Source of the DNA: Massilia sp. 9096
GTDB lineage: Bacteria; Pseudomonadota; Gammaproteobacteria; Burkholderiales; Burkholderiaceae_D
Length of the DNA: 64,000 nt
Reading direction: 5' to 3'
Assembly: GCF_000745265.1 (NCBI RefSeq)
Contig: NZ_JQNN01000001.1
Span: 1,984,001 to 2,048,000 of the forward strand
Part shown: piece after piece, positions 27,774 through 41,711 of the stretch
How positions within the stretch are numbered: the stretch's first letter is position 1
Layout: every line of letters starts with the position of its first letter
Program-made: the position numbers and the translations under genes
The notes under the pieces: model-generated
What the model was told of the DNA's origin: nothing
Databases searched by the model: none
Seen by the model: the letters and a program-made list of their open reading frames with translations, nothing else

Positions 27774-28306
27774 TCGTCGGCCTTCGGATCGAGGTCGGGG
27801 AACATCACTTCGGTGAATCCGAAGCGGGAAAAGTCGCGGATGCGCATCGGATACAGGATGCCCAGCAAATGATCGACCTCGTGCTGCACCACGCGCGCAT
27901 GGAAGCCCTCGACCTCGCGCCGGATCGGCGCGCCGTACTGGTCGAAGCCTTCGTAGCGCAGGCGGGTATAGCGCGGCACGCTGCCGCGCAGGCCGGGCAC
28001 CGACAAGCAGCCTTCGAAGCCCTCTTCCATCTCATCCGAGAGGGGCGTGAGGGTCGGATTGACCAGCACGGTCTCGGGCACGGCGGGCGCATCCGGATAG
28101 CGCTGGTTCTTGCCGAAGCCGAAGATCACCACCTGCACATCGACGCCGATCTGCGGCGCGGCCAGGCCGGCGCCGTCGACCGCATGCATGGTCTCGAACA
28201 GGTCGGCGACCAGCGCATGCAGCTCGGGCGTGTCGAATTGCCGGACGGGCTGGGCGACGCGCAGCAGGCGCCCATCGCCCATCTTGAGGATCTCGCGGAT
28301 GGCCAT
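27770..28306 (-). CDS. def: Peptide deformylase
   Basis: The 178-residue cytoplasmic enzyme removes the formyl group from nascent N-terminal methionine. All three deformylase motifs are present: [16 protein letters not shown] and QHEVDHLLG, which together supply the metal-binding Cys and two His residues and the catalytic Glu. The ATG at 28306 has GGAGG five bases upstream. The frame is open further upstream, but that part lies inside the galU end. The gene starts 17 bp after galU. Betaproteobacteria usually carry another def next to fmt, so this may be a second copy; that is inferred. Confidence 0.95.
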   Translation of the reverse strand: MAIREILKMGDGRLLRVAQPVRQFDTPELHALVADLFETMHAVDGAGLAAPQIGVDVQVVIFGFGKNQRYPDAPAVPETVLVNPTLTPLSDEMEEGFEGCLSVPGLRGSVPRYTRLRYEGFDQYGAPIRREVEGFHARVVQHEVDHLLGILYPMRIRDFSRFGFTEVMFPDLDPKADD

Positions 28307-28323
28307 GCCGTCCTCCGGTCTGG

Positions 28324-29226
28324 TTACGGTTTGGGGGAAACCTGCAGGTCGGCGCACAGCTGCGCCAGGAACTCGCGGTAGCCTTCGGCGGTCTCCGGAT
28401 GCTTCATGCCGATCGCCGCGGTCGCCTTCAGGTAGCCGAGCTTCGAGCCGCAATCATAACGCTGTCCGGCGTAGCGGTAGGCCAGCACGCGCTCCCTGGC
28501 CATCAATGCGGCGATGCCGTCGGTCAGCTGGATCTCGCCGCCGGCGCCGGTGCCCAGGTTTTCCAGGTGCTCGAAGATCGCGCCCGACAGCACGTAGCGG
28601 CCGACCACGGCCAGCGTCGACGGCGCTTCCTCGGGTTTCGGTTTCTCGACGATGGCGCCGACCAGCTCGAGGTCCTGGCGGTAGGGGCTGGCGCCAACGA
28701 CGCCGTACTGGCGCGTATGCGCGCGCGGCACGTCCTGCACGGCCAGCACACTGCATTTTTCGTAGGCGTACACGTCGGTCATCTGGGCCAGCACCGGCTT
28801 GTGGCCATCCGCCGTGTCCATGAAGTCGTCGGCCAGCAGCACGGCGAAGGGCTCGTCGCCGATCACCGGGCGCGCGCACAGCACCGCGTGGCCCAGGCCG
28901 AGCGGCGCCGACTGGCGGATGTAGATGCAGTTGACGTTCTTGGGAATCACCTCCCGCACCAGCTTGAGCAGCGCGTCCTTGCCGGCCGCTTCGAGCTCGG
29001 ACTCGAGCTCGTAGGCCTTGTCGAAATGGTCCTCGATGGCGCGCTTGTTGCGGCCGGTGATGAACACCATCTCGGTGATGCCGGCCGCGACCGCCTCCTC
29101 CACCGCGTACTGGATCAGCGGCTTGTCGACGATCGGCAGCATCTCCTTGGGCTGCGCCTTGGTGGCGGGCAGGAAGCGGCTGCCCAGTCCGGCCACCGGG
29201 AACACGGCTTTTTTAATCAAGGTCAT
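28324..29226 (-). CDS. galU: UTP-glucose-1-phosphate uridylyltransferase
   Basis: The 300-residue enzyme makes UDP-glucose for cell-surface polysaccharides. The nucleotide-binding N-terminus reads [19 protein letters not shown], followed by [19 protein letters not shown] and, further on, [11 protein letters not shown] with the metal-binding aspartates. [11 protein letters not shown] and [12 protein letters not shown] are also family motifs. The ATG at 29226 is preferred over an upstream ATG at 29253 because the family begins at this point and AAGGA-like purines (AAGGAAAGAGAGAG) precede it. It starts 23 bp after ligA. Confidence 0.95.
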   Translation of the reverse strand: MTLIKKAVFPVAGLGSRFLPATKAQPKEMLPIVDKPLIQYAVEEAVAAGITEMVFITGRNKRAIEDHFDKAYELESELEAAGKDALLKLVREVIPKNVNCIYIRQSAPLGLGHAVLCARPVIGDEPFAVLLADDFMDTADGHKPVLAQMTDVYAYEKCSVLAVQDVPRAHTRQYGVVGASPYRQDLELVGAIVEKPKPEEAPSTLAVVGRYVLSGAIFEHLENLGTGAGGEIQLTDGIAALMARERVLAYRYAGQRYDCGSKLGYLKATAAIGMKHPETAEGYREFLAQLCADLQVSPKP

Positions 29227-29249
29227 TCTCTCTCTTTCCTTATGGTGAT

Positions 29250-32894
<3,645 letters not shown>

Positions 32895-32898
<4 letters not shown>

Positions 32899-35800
32899 GC
32901 TGCTTGTGCCTCAGTAGCGAAATTCGCGGCGGACTCCATGTCCACCGCCACGATGCGCGATACGCCTTGTTCCTGCATCGTCACACCGATCAGTTGATTG
33001 GCCATCTCCATCGCGATCTTGTTGTGCGAGATGAAGAGGAATTGGGTATGGTCCGACATCCGCTTGACCATGCGGCAGAAGCGCTCGGTATTGGCGTCGT
33101 CCAGGGGCGCGTCGACCTCGTCGAGGAGGCAGAACGGCGCGGGGTTCAGGCGGAACATCGAAAACACCAGCGCGGTCGCGGTCAGCGCTTTTTCGCCGCC
33201 GGAGAGCAGGTGGATGGTCGCGTTCTTCTTGCCGGGCGGCTGGGCCATGACCTGCACCCCGGCATCGAGGATTTCGTCGCCGGTCATGACCAGCTTGGCG
33301 GTGCCGCCGCCGAACAGGATCGGAAACAGTTCCGAGAAGTGGCTGTTGACCCGGTCGAAGGTGTCCTGCAACAGGTCGCGCGATTCGCGGTCGATGCGCC
33401 CGATCGCGCCTTCCAGCGTGGCGATCGCTTCCTGCAGGTCGGCGTTCTGCGAATCGAGGAAGCGCTTGCGCTCGGTGGCCTGGGCCAGCTCCTCGACCGC
33501 CGCCAGGTTGACCGCACCCAGCGCGGCGATGGCATTGGTCAGGCGCGTGACCTCGCCCTGCAGGTATTGCGGCTTCATCTCCGGGTTCAGCTTGGCGGAC
33601 AGCGCGGCGATCGCCGCGCTGTCGGCGCCGGTGGCCGTGAGCGCCTCGTCGAACTGCTCCTGGTTCAGGCGCGCGGCCTGCTCCTTGAGCTGCATCTCGG
33701 TGATGCGCTCGCGCTGCGGCTGCAGGCTGCGCTCGGCCGCCATGCGCGCTTCCTCGGCCGCGCGCAGCTGCTGCGTCAGCTGGTCGAGTTCATGGCGCGC
33801 GTCGGACAAGGCCTGCTCCTGCCCGGTGCGGCGCGCCAGCAGATCCTGCAAGCCCTCGGCGGCGGCGCCCGATTCGAGCGAGGCCAGCTCCGCCTTGGCC
33901 GCGTCGATGCTGCCGGTGACCTGGAAGGCCTGCTGGCTGGCGGTGGCGATCGTGCGGCGCAGCTCTTCGATGCGCGAGCGGCCGGTCTTCTCGGCGAACA
34001 CGGCTTCCTGCGCCGCGCGCTCGAGCACGCGCAGGCGCTCGCGCGCGTCCGCGAGGCCGCGCTCCTGCTCCTGGAACGCCGTCTGGCCATCCTCGTGCGC
34101 GCCCTGCAGCTCGGCCAGCTCGAGGTCGAGCTCTTCGAACTGGGCCTCGGCCTCCGCCCTGGCCTGGCGCTGCTCGGCTTCCTGCGCGGCGATCTCGTCC
34201 AGCTCGAGCCCGATCTGGCCGCTCCTCTGGTTGAAGCGCGCCTCGACTTCGCCCTGCCTGACCACGTCGATCTGCAGGGCGTGGGTCTCGCGCTGCAGCG
34301 TGGCGACGCGCTGGCGCCCTTCCTGCAGGCGGCGCTGCAGTTCGGCCACGGTGGCGTCGGCGCGGGCCGAACGCGCGCGCGCCTCCTCCAGCAGCAAGGC
34401 TTGCGCGCGCAGCTGCTTGCCCAGGTTGTCGATCTCGTGCTGGCGCGCCAGCACGCCGTCCTGCTCGGCGTCGGCGGCGTAGAAGCGCACGCTCGAGGCG
34501 CTGACGATGTGGCCGTGCGGCGTGACGAAGCAGCCGCCTTGCGGCAGGCGGGAACGCTGGGCCAGCGCGGTGCCCGGATCGTCGACGGCGAACACGCCGT
34601 GCAGCCAATCCTCCAGCAGGCCGCGCAGGCCGGGATCGTTCAGCTTGAGCAGGCTGGCGAAGGGTTTCAGGCCATGGTTGTCCGGCGCCCCGCCGCTGCC
34701 CGAAGACGGCGTGTACAGTGCCATCCTGCTGGGTGGCGCATCGCCGAAAAAGCCGCGCGCCCAGTCGAGGTTCGAGATTTCCAATGCGCCGGTACGCTCG
34801 CGCAGGACGGATTCCAGCGCGGTCTCCCAGCCGGCTTCGATGTCGAGCTTTTGCCACAGGCGCGGCAGTTTATCCAGTTCGTGCTTGTGCAGCCAGGGCT
34901 GGACCTTGCCCTGGGTCTGCACGCGCTCCTGCAGCTGGCGCAGCGCCGCCAGGCGCGCTTCCAGCTTGGCGTTGGCGCTCGCTTCCTGCTGGACCGCGGC
35001 CTGCGCCTCGCGCCGCTCCTGTTCGCTCGAGGCCTGGCGGCTGGCGGCTTCTTCCAGCATCAGGTTGTGCTCTTCCAGCTGCAGCTGTTTTTCTTCCAGC
35101 TGCGTGCGCAGGTTGTCGAGGTGGCCCGGGTCGGGCAGGTTCAGGCTCGATCTTTCCTGTTGCAGGCGCTCGCGCCGGGTGGCGAGCGTGGCCAGGATAC
35201 TGGCCGCGTTGCGCTGGTGCGCCGAGGACAGTTCGATGCGCTGGTGGATCTGGGCGATGCGCGCGCGCGATTGGGTCGACTGCTCCTGCGCCGCGCGCCA
35301 GGCCGCTTCCAGGTCGGGCAGGCGCTCGTTCTGGGCTTCCACCGCGATCTGCGCGCCTTCGACGCGTACGGCCAGTTCCTCGGCCTGCATCTCGGCTTCC
35401 TCGATGCTTTCCTGGGTCGCGCTGGCCTGGTTCAGCCATTGCTCGCGCTGGGCGGTGAGCGTGCCGATCTGGTTTTGCAGGCGCGTGCGAGATTCGACCA
35501 CGAACTTGATCTGCGCTTCCAGGCTGCCGATCTCGGAATTGGTCTGGTACAGGGCGCCCTGGGCGGTGTGCAGGCGGTCCCCTAGCTCGAAATGCGCCTG
35601 GCGCATGCGTTCGAGTTCGAGTTCGAGGTGGCGCAGCTTGGCGGTCTGCTCTTCGAGTCCGGTCTGGGCCTGCTCCATCTCGAGGGACCAGCGCGCCTGG
35701 TCGGCCTTGGCCTCGTTCTTGCGCAGCAGCCAGAGCAGCTTCTGCTTTTCTTCCTGGTCGGACTGCAGCTCGCGGTAGCGGTTGGCAACCGCCGCCTGCG

Positions 35801-36428
35801 CTTCCAGCTTTTCCAGGTTGGCGTTCAGTTCGCGCAGGATGTCTTCGACCCGGGTCAGGTTCTCGCGCGTGTCGGAAAGGCGGTTTTCGGTCTCGCGCCG
35901 GCGCTCCTTGTACTTCGAGACGCCGGCCGCTTCCTCCAGGAACACGCGCAGCTCTTCCGGGCGCGATTCGATGATGCGCGCGATCATGCCCTGGCCGATG
36001 ATGGCGTAGGCGCGCGGGCCCAGTCCGGTGCCGAGGAAAATGTCCTGGATGTCGCGCCGGCGCACCGGCTGCGAATTGATGAAGTAGCTCGAGGTGCCGT
36101 CGCGCGTGAGGGTGCGCTTGACGGCGATCTCGGCGTACTGGCCCCACTGCCCGGCAGCCTTGCCGGCATTGTTGTCGAACACCAGCTCGACCGAGGCGCG
36201 CCCGGCCGGCTTGCGGTGCGTGGAACCATTGAAGATCACGTCCTGCATCGACTCGCCGCGCAGCTCGGACGCTTTCGATTCGCCCAGCACCCAGCGTACG
36301 GCGTCGATGATGTTCGACTTGCCGCATCCGTTCGGGCCGACCACGCCAACCAGTTGCCCCGGCACCTGGAAATTGGTGGGATCGACGAAAGACTTAAATC
36401 CCGACAATTTGATGGAGGATAGACGCAC
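32895..36428 (-). CDS. smc: Chromosome partition protein SMC
   Basis: The 1177-residue SMC ATPase has an N-terminal Walker A motif (GPNGCGKSN) and an R-loop region. Two long coiled coils rich in E, Q, R, A and L flank a central hinge with glycines (about 515-640). The C-terminal half has the ABC signature LSGGEKALTA and the Walker B segment FCLLDEVDAPLDDAN. SMC dimers with ScpA and ScpB organise and separate chromosomes; scpAB are not in this window. The ATG at 36428 begins MRLSSIKLSGFKSF, the usual N-terminus. It is the head of the tight smc-zipA-ligA-galU-def run, 81 bp after a PAP2 gene. Confidence 0.97.
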
Positions 36429-36509
36429 GTTTGCTTACGGTTGCAGGAAGTGTTAAGAAAGGCTGAATGATACCATCTGTTGCTTGCTTTCCAACCAAGA
36501 TTTGCCCCG

Positions 36510-37205
36510 TCACGTACAGAGGTAGTCGAAGCGCACCCGCGCGCTCGCGCAGGGCGGTACGTACGGCCCCTGGGCCGGACCCCATTGCTCGCGCAGGTAG
36601 ACCCGGTCGCGCCCGGACAGCTTGAGCGCGGCGGCGGTCAGCCACTGGTGCGCATCGAGCGGATCGGCGACCGGCAGCAGGATGGTGGCAGCCAGCAGCC
36701 CGAGCAGCAGCGGCTGCGGCGAAAAAAAGTCGCGCGCGGCGCGCGTGCGCGCGACGAACAGGCCGGCGGCGCCCAGCCCCAGCAGGCAGCCGGCCACGGC
36801 TTCGCTGGGCGTATGCGCGCCAACTTTCACCCGCGCCAGCGCCACCGCCACCGCCAGCAGCGCCCCGGACAGCAGCGCAAGGTAGTGCCAGCGGTCACGC
36901 ACGCCGTCGGCCCGGCGGGCCCCGCCCCGGTCCGCCAGCAGGTACAGCGCCACCGGGAACACCGCCGCGGCGCGCGCCGCATGGCCGGAAAAGCCGGTGA
37001 AGGCGAGCGATCGGATGCCGACACCCCAGCCGATGAAGGCCATCTGGCTGGCCGCCGACAGCGCCAGCGCGGCGCCGAACAGCAGGCACCAGGCCAGCGC
37101 CAGGCGCCATGAGCGCGCGCCGACCAGCCAGGCGCCGATCGCCAGCGCCAGCAATGCCGTGACGTTGAGTCCGCCCAGGGCGGAAAGATGGGACCACCAG
37201 ACCAT
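36510..37205 (-). CDS. PAP2-family membrane phosphatase
   Basis: The 231-residue protein has about five or six hydrophobic segments and the PAP2 catalytic motifs FTGFSGHAARAAA (SGH) and RVKVGAHTPSEAVAGC (Gx2HxxxE/D). Members remove phosphate from lipid pyrophosphates or phosphatidic acid at the membrane; undecaprenyl pyrophosphate recycling is one family role. Glu replaces the usual Asp in the third motif. The ATG at 37205 is the first codon at the start of the hydrophobic N-terminus, and no strong ribosome site is visible. It lies 56 bp after the DUF1631 gene. The substrate is unknown. Confidence 0.8.
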   Translation of the reverse strand: MVWWSHLSALGGLNVTALLALAIGAWLVGARSWRLALAWCLLFGAALALSAASQMAFIGWGVGIRSLAFTGFSGHAARAAAVFPVALYLLADRGGARRADGVRDRWHYLALLSGALLAVAVALARVKVGAHTPSEAVAGCLLGLGAAGLFVARTRAARDFFSPQPLLLGLLAATILLPVADPLDAHQWLTAAALKLSGRDRVYLREQWGPAQGPYVPPCASARVRFDYLCT

Positions 37206-37261
37206 GGTTGAAGTCGAGCTTGAACGGCGAGCTCGGTAGTCGACGGGGCTTGTCGGCTCGA

Positions 37262-40045
37262 CTATAGCAGCTGGCCGGCGCGCGGCTGCGCACGCATCGA
37301 CGCGTCGTTCGATGCCGGATCTGCCGCGCCCTGGGCCATCGCTTCGAGCAGCACCTGGCCGACCACGCCGTCGATCGCCAGCACGCGCGCGCGCCCGGCA
37401 TGCAGCGCCTCGACCAGCTTGTCGGCGGCCAGCGAGAACGCTTCGCGGCGCCCGGCGCCGGAAAAGATGAACAGCGTGCGCAGTGGACTGACCCAGGCCA
37501 GCTTGACCTTGCGCGGCCCGTCGGCATGGCGAAACTCCAGCCACACGCCGCGCTCGAGCCCATCCAGCGGCGACAAGGCCTCGCGCTGGGCCTGCTGCTC
37601 GGCCTCGGCGCGTTTGGCGGCGGCGTTTTCCAGCTCGACCTGGCGCAGCGCGTCCTGCTGGGCCGCCTCGACCGCCAGTTCGAGCTGGCGCTCGGGCGAC
37701 AATTCGATCGGCGCGCGCACGATCGAGGCATGGCACTCGGCCAGGCGGGCGAAGAATTGCAGGCGCTCGGCGTCCTGCCACTTGATCGCGTCCAGCCATT
37801 TGTTGAGCGTACCCAGCAGGCGTGGCAGGCGCGCGATCAGGCTCTTGCGCTGCTCCTGCGTGGGCTTGGGCTTGACGCTCCAGATCAGGTCGTCCATGGC
37901 GCGCGTGGCGTTGCCGACCGCGCCCGGCTTTTGCGCTTCGATGCTGTAGGCGAAGGTCATCACCGTGGTCCAGCGCTGCTCCAGGAAGCCGCTGACCACG
38001 TCGAACATGCCGGCCGCAGCGGCGGCCTCGATGCGCAGCGCCACGGCGTCGCGCGCCGCGCGCGTGGCGACGGCGAGGTTTTCCTGCTTGAGCGCGCTGG
38101 CGACCGGCGCGGAGATGGCGCGTTCGAGTGCGCTGTCTTCGAATGCCAGGCTGGCTTCGAGCTCGGCGACCGCGGCGCTGAAGCCCGCCAGCCTGCCTTC
38201 GGCGCCGGCGCCGGGCTCATGGCGGCTGGCCTGTTCGACGCTGCGGCGCATGGCCTGGAAGGTCGGGTCGGCATCGGGATCGGCCGCATCCGGGTGCTGG
38301 TCCCAGCCCATGCGCGACAGCAGGTCGACCAGGCGCCGCGCCGGGTGCGCTTCCTCGAAGAAGAAATTCTTGTCCAGCAGCGCCGCCTTCAGCACCGGCA
38401 CCTGCAGCAATTGCAGCAGCTCGCGCGTGCGTGCCGGGATGCCGTCGTCCAGCAGCACGGTCTCGAACACGCGCGAAAGCAGGTCGAGCGTACGCTCGTC
38501 GCCGCGCGAGAGCGTCCCTTGCGGCAGGCTTTGCTTGAAGCGCGGCAGGTAAAACACGTTGGCGGCGGGCGCGAAAGCGGCGCCGCCGCTGGTGGCGCTC
38601 ATGGCGGCGGTGGCGCCGGCCGGGCCACCCGCATGGGCCGGGGCAGTCAGCGTGGCCGGGTCGATCTGCGCCAGCAGCTCGAGCAGCGGCGCGGCCACGC
38701 CGGGGCGCAGGCCGGCCAGCATCGTATTCAAGGCAGCTTGTGCGGGGTCGGGCGCGGGGACGGAAGCGTGCAGCGGAGACTGCGCCGTGGGGGCGGCCCC
38801 GGCAAGGCTGGATGCCGCGTGGACGGCGCCCGCCTGTTCCGGATTTACGCCATGCATGGGCTGCGCCGCACCCGGCGCGGCCGGCGCGAAGCCGGGACCG
38901 GGATGCGCGGCGCCGGGTGCGCCGGCCGCGAAGCCAAGGGCGGCCGGCGCCACGCCCGCTGCCGCCCGGGCTGCACCCTGCGTTGCGTACAGGACGCCGC
39001 CCTGCCCCGCCTGCGCGCTGCCGGCCTGACCTGCGCCGCTCGCGCCAACCGCCCCGGCCGGCGCACCGCTGCCGGCTGGCGGCTGGCCCGCCTGCGGCGC
39101 GAGCGCAACGCCCTGTGCCTGGGCAGGCGTGCCTGGGGCGACGCTCGCCGTGGACGGCTCGGCCGGCGCAGCAGCGGATTCGAATCCCGCCACCCCGCTC
39201 GGGCGCCATCCGCCGCTCCCGGTCGGCAGACCCGGCAGATCAGGGATCAGCGGCACGCCATCCTCGCCGCCGTCGTCGCCGAACAGCTTGCGCAGCTGCT
39301 CGGCCAGCGCAGCGCGGCCGGCGGCGCGCGCCGCCTTGGCCGCCGCACTGTCGTCGGTTTTCTGGATGCGGTAGCTCTCGAGCGAGCCCGGCTGCCCTTC
39401 CTTGCGCATCAGCGCGGCGATGACGGCCTCGTACAGCGGCGCGAGATCGAACAGCGTCTCGGGCGTCAGCAAGCCCTGCACCAGGCAATGGGCATCGGGG
39501 TCCGGCTCGAATTCGCGCCAGGCGGCGTCGAGCGCGCGCAGGAAGACTTCCGGGCGGAACGGCTGGCTGTCGGCGCGCAGCACGCCGCGCCCGAGCAGCA
39601 TGCCAAGGCGCACCGCCAGCGTGGCCAGGGCCTCCGAATACGCGATGTCGAACGGACGCGCCAGGGCGGCAAACGCGAGCCGGGTGTCGATTTCCTCCAG
39701 AGGCACCAGGCTGAGCGCTTCAGGTGCAACGCGGCGCGCACCGTGGGTGGGCAGCAGGCGCGCAAGTTCCTCGTGCAACGCCGCCTCGAGCGTCTTCGAC
39801 GCCAGGTGCACGAAGGCGTAGCCGTTTTCCTTGAGCAGCTTGCCGGACTTGACGCGCCGGTAGACTTCCCTGGCTTCCAGCCCGGGCGCGCTGACGTCGA
39901 CCAGCAGCCCGGCGAAGCTGGCGACGAGCGCCGGCAACTTCGCTTCTGCCTGCTTGACGGCGACTGCGACGAGCGCATCCAGCGTCGCCTGCTGCGACGG
40001 TGCGGCCGAACGTGCGGCCGGACTCTGGACGGGACTAGCTGACAT
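37262..40045 (-). CDS. DUF1631-family protein
   Basis: The 927-residue protein belongs to DUF1631, a family common in beta- and gammaproteobacteria with no established function; some entries are misnamed thymidine phosphorylase. The N-terminal domain (about 1-240) and C-terminal domain (about 490-927) are conserved-looking. They flank a long low-complexity linker (about 280-470) rich in Ala, Gly, Pro and Gln. The last about 110 residues (VWLEFRHADGPRKVKLAWVS, then LFIFSGAGRREAF) look like a PilZ-like beta barrel, which might bind cyclic-di-GMP. It has no signal peptide or membrane segment. The start at 40045 lacks a clear ribosome site. Confidence 0.85.
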   Translation of the reverse strand: MSASPVQSPAARSAAPSQQATLDALVAVAVKQAEAKLPALVASFAGLLVDVSAPGLEAREVYRRVKSGKLLKENGYAFVHLASKTLEAALHEELARLLPTHGARRVAPEALSLVPLEEIDTRLAFAALARPFDIAYSEALATLAVRLGMLLGRGVLRADSQPFRPEVFLRALDAAWREFEPDPDAHCLVQGLLTPETLFDLAPLYEAVIAALMRKEGQPGSLESYRIQKTDDSAAAKAARAAGRAALAEQLRKLFGDDGGEDGVPLIPDLPGLPTGSGGWRPSGVAGFESAAAPAEPSTASVAPGTPAQAQGVALAPQAGQPPAGSGAPAGAVGASGAGQAGSAQAGQGGVLYATQGAARAAAGVAPAALGFAAGAPGAAHPGPGFAPAAPGAAQPMHGVNPEQAGAVHAASSLAGAAPTAQSPLHASVPAPDPAQAALNTMLAGLRPGVAAPLLELLAQIDPATLTAPAHAGGPAGATAAMSATSGGAAFAPAANVFYLPRFKQSLPQGTLSRGDERTLDLLSRVFETVLLDDGIPARTRELLQLLQVPVLKAALLDKNFFFEEAHPARRLVDLLSRMGWDQHPDAADPDADPTFQAMRRSVEQASRHEPGAGAEGRLAGFSAAVAELEASLAFEDSALERAISAPVASALKQENLAVATRAARDAVALRIEAAAAAGMFDVVSGFLEQRWTTVMTFAYSIEAQKPGAVGNATRAMDDLIWSVKPKPTQEQRKSLIARLPRLLGTLNKWLDAIKWQDAERLQFFARLAECHASIVRAPIELSPERQLELAVEAAQQDALRQVELENAAAKRAEAEQQAQREALSPLDGLERGVWLEFRHADGPRKVKLAWVSPLRTLFIFSGAGRREAFSLAADKLVEALHAGRARVLAIDGVVGQVLLEAMAQGAADPASNDASMRAQPRAGQLL

Positions 40046-40461
40046 GGTGTGGACGGGACTGGAAGACGCTACCGCTATTGTGGCACAGAATTTCTACATA
40101 GCAATAGGATTTTGCCGTGGCCTGATGAAGGCCGGAAAGACGCGAGCACAACGCGAAACGTTGCTTTAAGCCAGATTCTCAGAAGAACGTTCATTCTATT
40201 GCAGAGCTATCTCGACAGTAAAATCGAGCATTTGCACCGTCAATGACCCGCCGAGCGGAATATTATCGTTAAATTTAGCCGCCAACTAAGTAAATATATT
40301 TTTTGATACTAAGGTTCAGTCCTACAACGCTCCGGCTTGTGGTCCGATACACGCAAAACTGCCGGGCTCGCATGATTGCATCACTGGAACGCAACTGATC
40401 ACAATGATTCAGCGAGTTTCTAGCAAGCAGGACATTTCCAATTTCACTGAAAGGAATGATC
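40046..40461. other. Intergenic region, divergent promoters expected
   Basis: About 415 bp separate the divergent DUF1631 and GGTPEQH-repeat genes. The sequence is AT-richer than its surroundings, especially 40190-40320 (GTAAATATATTTTTTGATAC). I see no gene, riboswitch or repeat. Promoters for both genes should lie here, but no pair of boxes is convincing enough to place. Confidence 0.5.
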
Positions 40462-40758
40462 ATGACTTCGAGCAAAAAAACCCAAGGCGGCACCCCGGAA
40501 CAACACGCAGCGGCTGGTCGTCAATCGTCCGGCAACAAGCAATCCGCATCGTCGGGCTCCGGCTCGCGTTCGGGCGGCGGCGTCCAGGGCGGCACCCACG
40601 AGCAGCACGTGAAAGCCGGCCAGCAAAGCCACAAGAACGACGGCAACAAGCAGTCGGGTTCGGGTTCGAGCTCGCGTTCGAGCGGCGGCACCCGCGGCGG
40701 CACGCCGGAACAGCACGCCGAAGCCGGCCGTCAAAGCCACAAGAACGACAAGAAGTAA
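40462..40758 (+). CDS. Small hydrophilic GGTPEQH-repeat (KGG/stress-induced type) protein
   Basis: The 98-residue protein is made of three copies of a glycine-led motif: GGTPEQHAAAGRQS, GGTHEQHVKAGQQSHKND and GGTPEQHAEAGRQSHKND. Ser/Gly/Asn/Lys-rich linkers join them. This resembles the KGG repeats of YciG/con-10-type stress-induced proteins, where the motif is GGxxxxxxAGxKGG-like. Such proteins are very soluble and probably disordered. AAGGA lies six bases before ATG 40462; the ATG at 40456 is too close to it. A strong hairpin follows at 40855-40891. Function in desiccation or osmotic stress is inferred from the family only. Confidence 0.8.
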   Translation: MTSSKKTQGGTPEQHAAAGRQSSGNKQSASSGSGSRSGGGVQGGTHEQHVKAGQQSHKNDGNKQSGSGSSSRSSGGTRGGTPEQHAEAGRQSHKNDKK

Positions 40759-40854
40759 GATTGGCGCGCACTGGCCGGTAGTGGCGTCGGCGTCAGACGG
40801 CGGCGCCAGTACCGGCGGCAGTGGCAGCCATTCGAACCGTCCTTGAGCGTTCCC

Positions 40855-40891
40855 CGACAGGGCCCATGCGTGATGCGCACGGGCCCTGTCG
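40855..40891 (+). terminator. Strong hairpin downstream of the GGTPEQH-repeat gene
   Basis: The arms CGACAGGGCCC (40855-40865) and GGGCCCTGTCG (40881-40891) are perfectly complementary over 11 bp. The stem continues inward as TGCG/CGCA around a small loop. The following T-poor sequence (CTCATTGTTC) makes it a weak Rho-independent signal, but it would stop or protect transcript ends. Confidence 0.65.
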
Positions 40892-41002
40892 CTCATTGTT
40901 CGCTGATCGGTGACTGGATGGCAGGCGCGGGCGTATCGCCGCATTGCCCTGGGTGCGTACGCCGGCGCGAAACGGTGTCCCGCCGCGCCGGCGCAGCCCG
41001 TA

Positions 41003-41563
41003 TCAGATATTGCGCAGATACGCGCCGCGCGGCGGCGCAAAGTCGGCCACGTCGTTGACCAGGCCGGCTACCTTGGCGTCGCGCGCGTTCAGGTGCAGGT
41101 CGCCGTACTGGTGCACGCCCCACTGCTCCGGAGTCAGCTCGACGTGCTTGCGCAGGATCGACTCGGTGCGCGAATCGTCGGCGCGCAAGCCCTCGACGAT
41201 GATGTTGAGCGCATCCGGGCGCGAACCCGGCGACGCGGTCGCGTGCGATTTGTGGATCATGAAGCGCGCGGTCTCGCTGGCGTAGCGGCGGGTGCCGGCC
41301 AGGAACAGGATCACCGCGATCGAGGCGACGGCGCCGCCGTTGTACATCACGAATTCGACCGGGGAATTGGCCATGAAGTTGTACAGGCACAGGCCGTCGC
41401 TGACGTAGCCGCCGTTCGACTGCACCAGTACGTGGGCGGTTTCGATGCCGTCCTCGGTCATTGCCGCGACCGCTTCGAAAACACGGTGCACCATGTCGCT
41501 GTTCACGTCTCCGGACAGGGTGAAGTACCCCTCCTTCTGCTGTTTTGCTTGGTCTTCGCTCAT
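41003..41563 (-). CDS. Orphan ClpP-like serine protease
   Basis: The 186-residue protein has the ClpP/crotonase fold. HVLVQSNGGYVSDGLCLYNF matches the ClpP segment after beta-1. A Ser81 in NGGAVASIAV matches the nucleophile position, His104 in RFMIHKSH the catalytic histidine, and Asp155 in QYGDLHLNA the acid by eye alignment. It lacks the propeptide and part of the handle seen in housekeeping ClpP, and no clpX or clpA is adjacent. It may assemble with another ClpP or act alone. The ATG at 41563 is preceded by GAGAGCCACTATG-like sequence with only a weak ribosome site. Its promoter lies opposite the gcv leader. Confidence 0.8.
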   Translation of the reverse strand: MSEDQAKQQKEGYFTLSGDVNSDMVHRVFEAVAAMTEDGIETAHVLVQSNGGYVSDGLCLYNFMANSPVEFVMYNGGAVASIAVILFLAGTRRYASETARFMIHKSHATASPGSRPDALNIIVEGLRADDSRTESILRKHVELTPEQWGVHQYGDLHLNARDAKVAGLVNDVADFAPPRGAYLRNI

Positions 41564-41672
41564 AGTGGCTCTCTTAAGTCACAAAGGTCGTAAGACAAGT
41601 GTAACAAATCACGCCCTCCACGCCGCATGGCTGCACTGCAAGAGTGCGCGCCCCCGCCGGGCGGCCAGTCGA

Positions 41673-41701
41673 TTGACTTCCTGTGGCCTCTGGCATATCC
41701 T
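41673..41701 (+). promoter_or_regulatory. Sigma-70-type promoter of the gcv operon
   Basis: A TTGACT box (41673-41678) and a TATCCT box (41696-41701) are separated by 17 bp. The expected start point is near 41708, just before the first riboswitch stem at 41712. Confidence 0.7.
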
Positions 41702-41711
41702 TCGCAGTCTT

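Noticed and set aside
32904..35585. Plus-strand open frame of 893 codons opposite smc
   Set aside because: smc on the minus strand has intact Walker motifs and coiled coils; this frame has none.
40462..40758. Short tandem repeats as a CRISPR array
   Set aside because: The repeats are in frame within a coding gene and vary at synonymous sites; spacers are not unique DNA. No CRISPR array was seen anywhere.
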